Of a stretch of 14,704 bases of DNA, positions 6,620 through 14,370 are shown piece after piece (within the stretch, counting starts at the first letter, position 1; the number at the start of each line of letters is the position of its first letter). The notes beneath the pieces are model-generated. The model was not told where the DNA came from. It did no database searches and saw only the letters and a program-made list of their open reading frames with translations. The position numbers and the translations under genes were made by a program. The stretch lies in NCBI GenBank assembly GCA_038240015.1, contig JBBSEF010000072.1, forward strand, positions 1 through 14,704, in the 5' to 3' direction. Origin of the DNA: CAHJXF01 sp038240015 (GTDB taxonomy: Bacteria; Pseudomonadota; Gammaproteobacteria; Burkholderiales; Burkholderiaceae_D).

Positions 6620-7776
6620 CAGGTCTGCACCAGCTTCTTGTTTCGCTGAACGCTCATCAGTATCCCCGCACCGATGCCGAGCGTGACGAGCGCCGTGCCG
6701 CCGTAGCTCATGAACGGCAGCGGTACACCAACCACCGGCAAGATGCCCGAGACCATGCCCATGTTGACGAACGCATACGTGAAGAAGATCAGCGTGATCG
6801 ACCCGGCGAGCAGACGCGCGAAGTATGACGGCGCATTGGCCGCGATGACCAGCCCCCGGAAGATCAGCGCGCCGTACAACAGCAACAGCAGGATGATGCC
6901 GACAAAGCCGAACTCCTCGGCGTACACCGCGAGGATGAAGTCGGTGGTGCGTTCGGGAATGAAGTCCAGATGGGTTTGCGTGCCCTGCATGTAGCCCTTG
7001 CCGGTGATGCCTCCCGAGCCCACCGCGATCGCCGATTGAATCGTGTGGAAGCCGCGACCCAAAGGATCGGTCGTCGGGTCGAGCAGCGTGCAGATGCGCT
7101 GCTTCTGATAATCGTGCATGCCTGGCCACGCCACCTCGGGCGCGCAGATACGGTCCCCGACGAAGATCAGGGTCGTCGCCGCGATCGCGCCGGCCGCAAG
7201 CACCGGCACGATCAACTTCCACGACAGGCCTGCGAAGTAGATCACGTAGATGCCGGCCGCAAGCACCAGCAGCGCAGTGCCCAGATCCGGTTGCTTGGCG
7301 ATCAGACCGACCGGGATCACGAGCATGACCGCGGCCGCGAGGAAGTCGCGGAAGCGCACCTGGGTTTCGTGCTTGTGGAAATACCACGCGAGCATCAGCG
7401 GCACGCCGATCTTCAGCAGCTCGGATGGTTGCACTTGCAACGATCCGACCGTGAGCCAGCGTCGGGCGCCGTTCTTGACCGTGCCCGCGACGAAGACCGC
7501 GACGAGCAGCAGGATGCCGATCGTGTAGACCGGCGCCGCAAAGCGCATCAACTGTTGCGGCGAGACATTGGCGATCACCCACATCATCAGGAAGGCCGCG
7601 ACGAAGTTGCGCACCTGCCCTTCGAAGCGACCCGGGAAATCGTAGCCGGCGCTGTAGAGCGTGACGAGCGAGAAGACGGCGAGCAACGCGAGGATGATGG
7701 ACAACGCGGGGTCGAAGACCATCAGGTACGGCTTCGCGCGACGCCACGCGGACATGAGGGGCGCGTCGTTATTCAA
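6619..7776 (-). CDS. rodA: RodA, SEDS-family peptidoglycan glycosyltransferase
   Basis: Polymerises lipid II into glycan strands during cell elongation, as partner of PBP2 in the inner membrane. The polytopic protein shows SEDS hallmarks: VTLYSAGYDFPGR, the stretch NGARRWLTVGSLQVQPSE, KQPDLGTALL, and HLDFIPERTTDFILAV. Asp279 in TTDFI corresponds to the essential Asp of RodA, and PFMSYGGT lies near the C-terminus. Two starts are possible. TTG 7776 overlaps the mrdA stop as TTGA and lies four bases after AGGAGG (7786-7781), giving 385 residues. ATG 7755 gives 378 residues but has no ribosome binding site, so TTG was chosen. The gene sits between mrdA and rlpA and overlaps both. A shifted frame through this gene makes an apparent fusion with rlpA that is not real. 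Confidence 0.95.
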   Translation of the reverse strand: MNNDAPLMSAWRRAKPYLMVFDPALSIILALLAVFSLVTLYSAGYDFPGRFEGQVRNFVAAFLMMWVIANVSPQQLMRFAAPVYTIGILLLVAVFVAGTVKNGARRWLTVGSLQVQPSELLKIGVPLMLAWYFHKHETQVRFRDFLAAAVMLVIPVGLIAKQPDLGTALLVLAAGIYVIYFAGLSWKLIVPVLAAGAIAATTLIFVGDRICAPEVAWPGMHDYQKQRICTLLDPTTDPLGRGFHTIQSAIAVGSGGITGKGYMQGTQTHLDFIPERTTDFILAVYAEEFGFVGIILLLLLYGALIFRGLVIAANAPSYFARLLAGSITLIFFTYAFVNMGMVSGILPVVGVPLPFMSYGGTALVTLGIGAGILMSVQRNKKLVQT

Positions 7777-9695
7777 TCCCCCTCCTCGCTCGGCACAGTC
7801 GCATCCTCCACCGGCTTCTTCGGATCCGCCGGCAATTGATGGAGCAGGTAATAGTCGAACACGCGCCGCGCGATCGGCGCGGCGGCTTGCGCGCCGAAGC
7901 CGCCGTTCTCCACCAGCACCGCGAGCGCGATCTTCGGATGATCGGCCGGTGCAAACGCGATGAACCACGCGTGATCCTTCAAGCGCGCTTGCACGCGCGA
8001 GTCCTTGTACTTCTCGTTCTGCTTGATGTTGAACAACTGCGCTGTGCCGGTCTTGCCGGCGGAGACGTATTGCGCGCCGACGAACGCGGTCCTGCCGGTG
8101 CCTTCCTTGTTCACGCCCACCATCGCGTTCTTGATGAACTCGAGATTCTTGACCTGCAGCGGAATGCGAAAGCTCTCGCCGGCAACCGTCAATGTGCTCT
8201 GTCCGGTGCGTGCGCTTTCGATTGCCTTGACCAGGTGCGGCTTCATCACCACGCCGTCGTTGGCCAGCGTGGCGACCGCGTGCGCAAGTTGCAGCGGCGT
8301 GTACGCGTTGTAGCCCTGACCGATGCCCACCGAGATCGAGTCGCCCGGAAACCAGCGCTGTTGCTCGGGCTTCCTGAAGGCCTTCTTTTTCCACTCCGTC
8401 GAGGGCAGCACGCCGGTGCGTTCGCCGTCGAGATCGATCCCGGTGATCTGCCCGAAGCCGAAAGGCTTCAGGAACTTCGACATCATGTCGATCGGCGTCT
8501 CGGACGCGAGCGTGTAGTAGTAGGTGTCACACGACGCGACGATCGACTTGTACATGTCGACCGTGCCATGCCCGCCTTCCTTGTCGTCGCGAAAGCGATG
8601 ATTGCCGAAGTTGAAATAGCCCGGGTCGTAGATGGTCTGCTGCGTGGTGCGCTTGCCGTTCTCGAGCGCGGTCAGTGCGAGAAAGGGCTTGATGGTCGAG
8701 CCCGGCGGATAGGTACCGGACAGCGGACGATTCACCAGCGGCTTGTCGATCGACTCGTTCAACGCCTTCCAGTTCTCCACGTCGATGCCTTCGACGAACA
8801 GGTTCGGGTCGAAGCTGGGCCTCGATACGAACGCGAGGATGTCGCCGGTCGCGGGCTCGATCGCAACCAGCGCGCCGCGCCGATCGCCGAAGGCTTCCTC
8901 CACCAGTTGCTGCAGCTTGATGTCGATCGACAAGACCAGGTTGTCACCCGACAACGGAGGCCTCCTCGACAGCGTGCGCACCGCGCGGCCAGCCGCGGTG
9001 ACCTCGATCTCCTCGGCGCCGGTGGTTCCGTGCAGCGCGGCTTCGTAGCGTTTCTCGAGACCCTCCTTGCCGATGTAGTCGGTACCCTGATAGTTGGTCA
9101 GCAAATCGACGCCTTCCTTTTCCTCGCGTTCTTCGAGATGGTCGAGGTCCTTCTCGCTGACGCGGCCGATGTAGCCGATCACGTGCGCCGCGGTCTCCCC
9201 GAGCGGGTATTGGCGGAACAGTCGCGCCTGCACGTCGACTCCGGGAAAGCGAAACCGTTGCGCGACGAAACGCGCCACTTCTTCATCGGACAACCGCGTG
9301 CGAATCGGAATGCTCTCGAAGGTCTTGGTCTCTTCGTGCAATTTGCGAAAGCGCTTGCGATCGCGCGCGTCGATAGTGACCACATCGCCCAATGCCTCGA
9401 TGGTCGCGTCGATGTCGGCGACTTTCGATGGCGTGATCTCGAGCGTATAGGCCGAGTAGTTGCGCGCGAGCACGACGCCGTTGCGATCGGTGACGATGCC
9501 GCGATTGGGCGTGATCGGCACCAGCGAGATGCGGTTGTCTTCGGCGCGCGTCGCATAGTTTTCGTGATGCACGACCTGCAAGGTCAGGTAGCGCGCGACC
9601 AAGAGGCCGAAGCACGCGAGCACGAACAGCATCGCCGCGATCAGACGCAGGCGAAACACATAGAGCTCGCGTTGAGTGTCCTTGAATTCGGTCAC
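7773..9695 (-). CDS. mrdA: Penicillin-binding protein 2, elongation-specific peptidoglycan transpeptidase
   Basis: A class B PBP that cross-links new peptidoglycan with RodA in the elongasome; target of mecillinam-type beta-lactams in model species. In 640 residues, a single membrane anchor (about 14-37) is followed by the dimerisation/pedestal domain (NRGIVTDRNG at 64-73) and the transpeptidase domain. The three catalytic motifs are intact: STIK with nucleophile Ser333 (in YPPGSTIKPF), SCD at 388-390 (in VASCDTYYY), and KTGT at 548-551. The length is normal. The start is GTG at 9695, with GGAGG (9704-9700) four bases before it. It lies 52 bases after the mreD stop, the widest spacing in the mre cluster, and its stop overlaps the rodA start. 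Confidence 0.96.
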   Translation of the reverse strand: MTEFKDTQRELYVFRLRLIAAMLFVLACFGLLVARYLTLQVVHHENYATRAEDNRISLVPITPNRGIVTDRNGVVLARNYSAYTLEITPSKVADIDATIEALGDVVTIDARDRKRFRKLHEETKTFESIPIRTRLSDEEVARFVAQRFRFPGVDVQARLFRQYPLGETAAHVIGYIGRVSEKDLDHLEEREEKEGVDLLTNYQGTDYIGKEGLEKRYEAALHGTTGAEEIEVTAAGRAVRTLSRRPPLSGDNLVLSIDIKLQQLVEEAFGDRRGALVAIEPATGDILAFVSRPSFDPNLFVEGIDVENWKALNESIDKPLVNRPLSGTYPPGSTIKPFLALTALENGKRTTQQTIYDPGYFNFGNHRFRDDKEGGHGTVDMYKSIVASCDTYYYTLASETPIDMMSKFLKPFGFGQITGIDLDGERTGVLPSTEWKKKAFRKPEQQRWFPGDSISVGIGQGYNAYTPLQLAHAVATLANDGVVMKPHLVKAIESARTGQSTLTVAGESFRIPLQVKNLEFIKNAMVGVNKEGTGRTAFVGAQYVSAGKTGTAQLFNIKQNEKYKDSRVQARLKDHAWFIAFAPADHPKIALAVLVENGGFGAQAAAPIARRVFDYYLLHQLPADPKKPVEDATVPSEEGD

Positions 9696-9747
9696 GCAAC
9701 CTCCAACGCGGCCAAGGCGGCGTCGACGGTACAGCGGTCGCCATGAA

Positions 9748-10311
9748 TCATATCGGCCGCGTCTCGTCTCGTTCGAGCGGCCGGCGCTGTGGCGCGAGCA
9801 GCAGCCAGGTTGCGAGCGGCCACAGCAGCGCGGTGGTGACGCTTTCGAGAAACAACGACCATCCGGGAAACTCCGCCCCGATCACCAGCCGCACCAGCAC
9901 CACCACGATCTGCGCGGCGACGAACAGCGGCAGCACCTGCAGCGATTGCGTCAGTACCGGAAACGAGGCCAGGCGGCGATGCAGCATGATCGCCCCGTAC
10001 GAGAGGATGGTATACGCGAGCGCGTTCTCGCCCAGACGCGCCGCATCGTGCACGTCCATGAAGAGCCCCATCACGAACGCCACGCCGATGCCCACCCGGC
10101 GCGGTTGATGGATGTTCCAGAACACCAGCACCAGCGCGACGAAGTCGGGCACCGCAAGCAGGCGGCCCCATGGCAGCAGATTGAGGATGAAGGCGGCGAG
10201 CAGCGACGCGGCGATGAATGCGGGATTGACCGGACGCAACAGGTATTGCTTGTTGGTCACGCGGCCGGTGTTGACCGACTGCGGCGGCGGCATCGGGACG
10301 CGCGTTCTCAT
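9748..10311 (-). CDS. mreD: MreD rod-shape-determining membrane protein
   Basis: A small integral membrane component of the Mre elongation complex that works with MreC to regulate PBP2-RodA. The 187-residue product has several hydrophobic segments (about 31-48, 57-66, 74-86, 98-108, 119-145, 152-173). Family-typical features are VNPAFIAASLLAAFILNLLP, then FWNIHQPRRVGIGVAFVMGL and FMDVHDAARLGENAL, which lie in the conserved centre of MreD. The ATG overlaps the mreC stop as ATGA, indicating coupled translation, and only a weak ribosome binding site is visible. The first 25 residues form a polar, proline-containing cytoplasmic extension. Confidence 0.93.
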   Translation of the reverse strand: MRTRVPMPPPQSVNTGRVTNKQYLLRPVNPAFIAASLLAAFILNLLPWGRLLAVPDFVALVLVFWNIHQPRRVGIGVAFVMGLFMDVHDAARLGENALAYTILSYGAIMLHRRLASFPVLTQSLQVLPLFVAAQIVVVLVRLVIGAEFPGWSLFLESVTTALLWPLATWLLLAPQRRPLERDETRPI

Positions 10312-11195
10312 GGCGGCTTGCCTCGCTTGCCTTTCTTGATCTCGACCGGTTCATCGGCCGGGCGCGTCGCGGTCTTCGCAATCAGCAGGATCAGCACGTG
10401 ACGGTTGCGCTCGATGCCGCCGAGCGGCGCACACAGGATTTTCGCAAATTGAAATGCAGCATTGCGATCGACGCTGACGACACGGGCGACCGGCAGGCCT
10501 TGAGGATAAACGCCATCGAGCCCCGACGTGACCAAGAGATCGTCCTTCTTCACATCGACGTTGGCGGGCATGAAGCGCAGGTCGATCAGTCCGGCGCTGC
10601 CGTAGGCGACGCCACGCACGCTGGTGCGCTGGTTCTGCACCGCGATCGCCTGCTCGCGATCGGTCAGGAGCGTGACCTCCGCCGACATCGCGAAGACACG
10701 TGTGACCTGGCCCACCACACCCGATTCATCGATCACCGGCAGACCGCGATCGACGCCGTCGCCGGCGCCGCGATCGACGATCACCTTGCGCGAGAACGGG
10801 TCGCGCGCGTCATAGAGGATTTCGGCCGCGATTGATTTCGCGTGCACGCCTTCGCGCAGGCCGGCGAGGTTGCGCAAATGGGCGTTCTCGGTTTCGAGGC
10901 TGGCGGCGCGCAATGCGGTTTGTGCGAGCTCGGCCTTCTCGCGCGCGAGCTGCTGGTTGGCTGCTTCGACCCGGTCGAGCGATTGGAAATAGGTTGCGAG
11001 GCCGCCCAGCCACCGCGTGGGCGCAAGCACGCCGCGTTGCACCGGATAGAGCGCGGTGCCGAGCACAGAGCGCGCGTAGCGCAAAACTTCGAAGCGCGTG
11101 TCGGCCACCAGCAAAGTCAATGCGAAGACCGCGAAGAAGAACAGTCGCGCGAGAGCCGATGGGCCCTGCTTGAAGAGCGGAGCGACTTGATCCAT
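10308..11195 (-). CDS. mreC: MreC rod-shape-determining protein
   Basis: A bitopic inner-membrane protein that links the cytoplasmic MreB filament to periplasmic PBP2 and activates it. In 295 residues a short cytoplasmic N-terminus precedes one membrane helix (about 16-31), a coiled coil (about 72-112, rich in A, E, L, Q, R) and the paired beta-barrel periplasmic region. That region contains FSRKVIVDRGAGDGV, GLPVIDESGVVGQVTRV, LLTDREQAIAVQNQRTSVRG and DDLLVTSGLDGVYPQGLPV. The tail is basic (KKGKRGKPP). The ATG is 28 bases after the mreB stop, with only a weak GAGAG-like ribosome binding site; the stop overlaps mreD. Confidence 0.95.
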   Translation of the reverse strand: MDQVAPLFKQGPSALARLFFFAVFALTLLVADTRFEVLRYARSVLGTALYPVQRGVLAPTRWLGGLATYFQSLDRVEAANQQLAREKAELAQTALRAASLETENAHLRNLAGLREGVHAKSIAAEILYDARDPFSRKVIVDRGAGDGVDRGLPVIDESGVVGQVTRVFAMSAEVTLLTDREQAIAVQNQRTSVRGVAYGSAGLIDLRFMPANVDVKKDDLLVTSGLDGVYPQGLPVARVVSVDRNAAFQFAKILCAPLGGIERNRHVLILLIAKTATRPADEPVEIKKGKRGKPP

Positions 11196-11223
11196 GCCCG
11201 CTCTCAGGTCGCTGCAAAACGAT

Positions 11224-12267
11224 TCACTCGCTGGTGAAGATGCTGCCCAGCTTGTCCATCCGTTCGAGCGCCATGCCGCAGCCGCGCACCACGCACGTCA
11301 ACGGATCTTCGGCGACGATGACGGGCAGGCCGGTCTCTTCCATCAAGAGGCGATCGAGATCGCGCAGCAACGCGCCGCCGCCGGTCAGCACCATCCCTTT
11401 GTCGGCGATGTCGGCGCCGAGTTCGGGCGGCGTCTGCTCGAGTGCGCTCTTGACGGCCGACACGATGTTGTTGATCGGGTCGGTGAGCGCTTCGAGAATT
11501 TCGTTCGACGAGATCGTGAACGAACGCGGCACGCCCTCGGCAAGGTTGCGGCCCCGCACTTCCATCTCCTTGACCTCGGAACCGGGGAAGGCGCTGCCGA
11601 TTTGCTTCTTGATCGCCTCGGCGGTCTGCTCGCCGATCAACATGCCGTAGTTGCGGCGGATGTAATTGATGATGGCCTCGTCGAACTTGTCGCCGCCGAC
11701 ACGCACGCTGCCCTTGTAGACCATGCCGCCCAGCGAGATCACGCCGACCTCGGTGGTGCCGCCGCCGATGTCGACGACCATAGAACCGGTCGCCTCGGAT
11801 ACCGGCAGGCCCGCGCCGATCGCAGCGGCCATCGGCTCCTCGATCAGATAGACGTTCGACGCGCCTGCGCCCAACGCCGCATCCCGGATCGCGCGCTTCT
11901 CGACCTGGGTGGAGCCGCACGGCACGCAGATGATGATGCGCGGAGACGGCGAGAAGATGCGCGATTCGTGAACCATCTTGATGAACTGCTTGATCATCTG
12001 TTCGGTCACGACGAAGTCGGCGATGACGCCGTCTTTCATCGGCCGGATCGCCTCGATGTTGCCGGGCACCTTGCCGATCATCGCCTTGGCTTCTTTGCCG
12101 ACCGCCTGGATCGCCTTCTTGCCGTTCGGGCCGCCTTCGTGACGAATCGCGACGACAGAAGGCTCGTCGAGAACGATGCCCTTGCCGCGCACGTAGATCA
12201 AAGTGTTTGCCGTGCCGAGGTCGATCGCGAGATCGGTCGACAAATAGCTGCGTAGAAATCCGAACAT
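11224..12267 (-). CDS. mreB: MreB actin-like cell-shape filament protein
   Basis: A bacterial actin homologue that assembles membrane-bound filaments and orients the elongasome. The 347-residue protein is full length and highly conserved. It begins with an N-terminal amphipathic membrane-binding segment (MFGFLRSYLS), then the phosphate-1 loop DLAIDLGTANTLIYVRGKG (12-30), IIICVPCGST (111-120), LIEEPMAAAIGAGLPV (141-156), the phosphate-2 loop VVDIGGGTTEVGVISLGG (164-181), and the adenosine motif LTGGGALLRDLD near the C-terminus. The start is clear: AGGA (12277-12274) lies six bases before the ATG. It is the first gene of the shape operon and is divergent from gatC, with 300 bases between the two starts. 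Confidence 0.97.
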   Translation of the reverse strand: MFGFLRSYLSTDLAIDLGTANTLIYVRGKGIVLDEPSVVAIRHEGGPNGKKAIQAVGKEAKAMIGKVPGNIEAIRPMKDGVIADFVVTEQMIKQFIKMVHESRIFSPSPRIIICVPCGSTQVEKRAIRDAALGAGASNVYLIEEPMAAAIGAGLPVSEATGSMVVDIGGGTTEVGVISLGGMVYKGSVRVGGDKFDEAIINYIRRNYGMLIGEQTAEAIKKQIGSAFPGSEVKEMEVRGRNLAEGVPRSFTISSNEILEALTDPINNIVSAVKSALEQTPPELGADIADKGMVLTGGGALLRDLDRLLMEETGLPVIVAEDPLTCVVRGCGMALERMDKLGSIFTSE

Positions 12268-12567
12268 GGTGTTTCCTGCTAGGCGTAGCCGGGGGCCGGA
12301 ACGCGAATATCAATCGGTCGATAATGCCGTGCGACAGCGGAATTGATTTCCGTTCCCGAAGCGTCGTTGCGACGCATGCGTCAGTTTCAAAGGATCGCCG
12401 GGGGTCGTCGCGAGGTGTGCATCTGCGAGTGTGCCTCGATGCGGACACCTCAAAGTCGAGGTCGGATAATACCCTATAATCGGCGGCGTTTTGACCGATG
12501 CTCTCTGCGTATTCGATGGCTCCCGAGATATCCGGACCGCATCGGATTCGTCCTGACCCACCCCACC
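12268..12567. other. Divergent mreB/gatC intergenic regulatory region
   Basis: No gene was recognised in this 300-base gap. It should contain the promoter of the mre operon on the minus strand, but no convincing -10/-35 pair was found for it. Two -10-like boxes face gatC. Short inverted repeats are present: CGGAATTGATTTCCG at 12338-12352, and CCTCGA 12434-12439 with TCGAGG 12456-12461 next to the gatC promoter candidates. These could be operators, or chance. Confidence 0.4.
12442..12480 (+). promoter_or_regulatory. Candidate sigma70 promoter(s) for gatCA
   Basis: GATAAT at 12465-12470 has CGGACA (12442-12447, four of six matching TTGACA) exactly 17 bases upstream. A second, perfect TATAAT lies at 12475-12480 but lacks a good -35 box. 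Transcription would start roughly 75-80 bases before the gatC ATG. The boxes are seen; promoter activity is inferred. Confidence 0.45.
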
Positions 12568-12867
12568 ATGTCGTTCACCCACGCCGACGTCTCGCGCATC
12601 GCGCAGCTTGCGCGCATCGCGCTGACTGACGCCGAAACCGCGGCAATCGCCCTGCAGTTGAGCGGCGTCTTCGCGTTGATCGAGACCATGCGCGCGGTCG
12701 ATACCGCGGGCGTCGCGCCATTGACGACGCCGCTGGCTGCGATCGGCGAGTTCTCGTTGCGCTTGCGCGACGACGTCGTCACCGAATCCGACCGACGCGA
12801 CGATTTTCAAAAGCCCGCGCCCAGCGTCGAAGACGGCTTGTACCTAGTGCCCAAGGTGATCGAGTAA
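12568..12867 (+). CDS. gatC: Asp-tRNA(Asn)/Glu-tRNA(Gln) amidotransferase subunit GatC
   Basis: The small subunit that wraps around and stabilises GatA in the GatCAB complex, which converts mischarged Glu-tRNA(Gln) and/or Asp-tRNA(Asn) to the amidated forms in the cytoplasm. The 99-residue product has the normal GatC length. It begins MSFTHADVSRIAQLARIALT, the usual N-terminal helix, and ends with RRDDFQKPAPSVEDGLYLVPKVIE, the conserved C-terminal tail. The frame is open further upstream to 12343, but that extension crosses the promoter candidates and has no homology, so ATG 12568 was chosen. No strong ribosome binding site is visible before it. Its TAA overlaps the gatA ATG as TAATG. Confidence 0.95.
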   Translation: MSFTHADVSRIAQLARIALTDAETAAIALQLSGVFALIETMRAVDTAGVAPLTTPLAAIGEFSLRLRDDVVTESDRRDDFQKPAPSVEDGLYLVPKVIE

Positions 12868-14339
12868 TGCACCAGCACACCGTCAGGCAACTCTCGCAGG
12901 CGCTTCTGGCCAAGCGCGTGTCGAGCGTCGAGCTCACGCAGATGTATCTCGATCGCATGGCCGCGCATGGCGAGCTCAATGCCTTCATCGACACCAACGC
13001 GGAAGTCTCGCTGGCGCAAGCGCGTGCCGCCGATGCGCGCATCGCTGCGGGCGACGCGGCGCTGTTGACCGGCGTGCCGATCGCGCACAAGGACATCTAC
13101 GCGACGCGCGACTTCCGCTCGACCGCGGGCTCGCACATGCTCGATCACTACATCAGCCCGTTCGATGCGACGGTGGTCGAGAAGCTCGCGGCCGTTGGCG
13201 TGGTCACGCTGGGCAAGGCCAACTGCGACGAGTTCGCGATGGGTTCGTCGAACGAGCATTCTTATTTCGGACCGGTGAAGAATCCGTGGGACACGCGTGC
13301 GATTCCCGGCGGTACGTCGGGCGGATCGGCAGCCCTCGTCGCCGCGCGCTTGGCACCTGCTGCGACCGGCACCGACACCGGCGGATCGATCCGTCAGCCC
13401 GCATCGATGTGCGGCGTGACGGGATTGAAGCCCACCTACGGCCGCGTGTCGCGCTGGGGCATGATCGCGTTCGCCTCCAGCCTCGACCAGGGCGGCCCGC
13501 TCGCGCAGACCGCTGAGGACTGTGCGCTGCTGCTCAATCACATGGCGGGATTCGATGCAAAGGACTCGACCTCGGTCGAGCGGCCCGCCGAAGATTTCAC
13601 GAGGCACATCGACAAGCCGCCGATCGCGGGGCTGCGAATCGGATTGCCGAAAGAATTTTTCGGCGGCGGCACATCGCCCGATGTCGAAGCCGCGGTGCGC
13701 GCGGCGCTTGCCGAATACGAAAAGCTCGGCGCGACGCTGGTCGATCTCTCGTTGCCGCGCACCGAACTATCGATCCCGGCGTACTACGTGATCGCGCCGG
13801 CCGAGGCCTCGTCGAACCTGTCCCGCTTCGACGGGGTGCGCTACGGCCATCGCGCGGCCGAATATCGCGATCTCGAATCGATGTACAAGACCACCCGCGC
13901 CGAAGGCTTCGGATGGGAAGTCAAGCGCCGCATCCTGATCGGCGCATACGTGCTCTCGCACGGCTACTACGACGCCTACTACATCCAGGCGCAGAAGCTG
14001 CGGCGCCTGATCGCAGACGACTTCCAACGCGCGTTCAAGGGGATCGATGGCAGTGGGTGCGACGTGATCATGGCGCCGGTTGCACCCACGGTCGCATGGA
14101 ACATCGGCGAGAAGAGCGACGACCCCATCGCTGAATATCTCGCTGACATCTTCACGCTCTCGACCAGCCTCGCGGGGCTGCCGGGCCTATCGATTCCCTG
14201 CGGCTTCGGCGACCAACAACGGCCCGTAGGCTTGCAGATCATCGGCAACTATTTCGACGAAGCCCGCATGCTCGGCATCGCGCATCGTTTTCAGCAGGCG
14301 ACCGATTGGCACGCGCGGATTCCGCAGGGGTTCGAGTGA
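12867..14339 (+). CDS. gatA: Asp-tRNA(Asn)/Glu-tRNA(Gln) amidotransferase subunit GatA
   Basis: The glutaminase/amidase subunit of GatCAB; it releases ammonia from glutamine and channels it to GatB. The 490-residue protein has the full amidase-signature fold. Visible are GVPIAHKDIYATRD with catalytic Lys75, PGGTSGGSAALVAARLAPAATG, the signature GTDTGGSIRQPA with nucleophile Ser174, then GLKPTYGRVSRWGMIAFASSLDQ and the C-terminal GLPGLSIPCGF. One oddity: the residue 24 positions before the nucleophile, where this family normally has the cis-Ser of the Lys-cisSer-Ser triad, is Thr150 (codon ACG). Overlap with gatC by one base implies coupling. gatB is not visible; a lipoprotein gene follows instead. 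Identification as GatA rather than another amidase rests on the GatC neighbour and overall similarity. Confidence 0.95.
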   Translation: MHQHTVRQLSQALLAKRVSSVELTQMYLDRMAAHGELNAFIDTNAEVSLAQARAADARIAAGDAALLTGVPIAHKDIYATRDFRSTAGSHMLDHYISPFDATVVEKLAAVGVVTLGKANCDEFAMGSSNEHSYFGPVKNPWDTRAIPGGTSGGSAALVAARLAPAATGTDTGGSIRQPASMCGVTGLKPTYGRVSRWGMIAFASSLDQGGPLAQTAEDCALLLNHMAGFDAKDSTSVERPAEDFTRHIDKPPIAGLRIGLPKEFFGGGTSPDVEAAVRAALAEYEKLGATLVDLSLPRTELSIPAYYVIAPAEASSNLSRFDGVRYGHRAAEYRDLESMYKTTRAEGFGWEVKRRILIGAYVLSHGYYDAYYIQAQKLRRLIADDFQRAFKGIDGSGCDVIMAPVAPTVAWNIGEKSDDPIAEYLADIFTLSTSLAGLPGLSIPCGFGDQQRPVGLQIIGNYFDEARMLGIAHRFQQATDWHARIPQGFE

Positions 14340-14370
14340 ATCGCGTATCGATGCAAGCAGGAACACGCCC

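Noticed and set aside
5408..7747. A 779-residue minus-strand open frame that looks like a fusion upstream of rlpA
   Set aside because: Its first half is the wrong frame through rodA; only the part from ATG 6619 is RlpA, with its own lipoprotein signal.
7836..9746. A 636-residue plus-strand open frame opposite mrdA
   Set aside because: Antisense shadow of PBP2: it has no recognisable domain and the opposite strand has all three PBP motifs.
11204..12448. A 414-residue minus-strand open frame across mreB
   Set aside because: Frame-shifted shadow of mreB, rich in Arg and Asp-His tracts, without homology.
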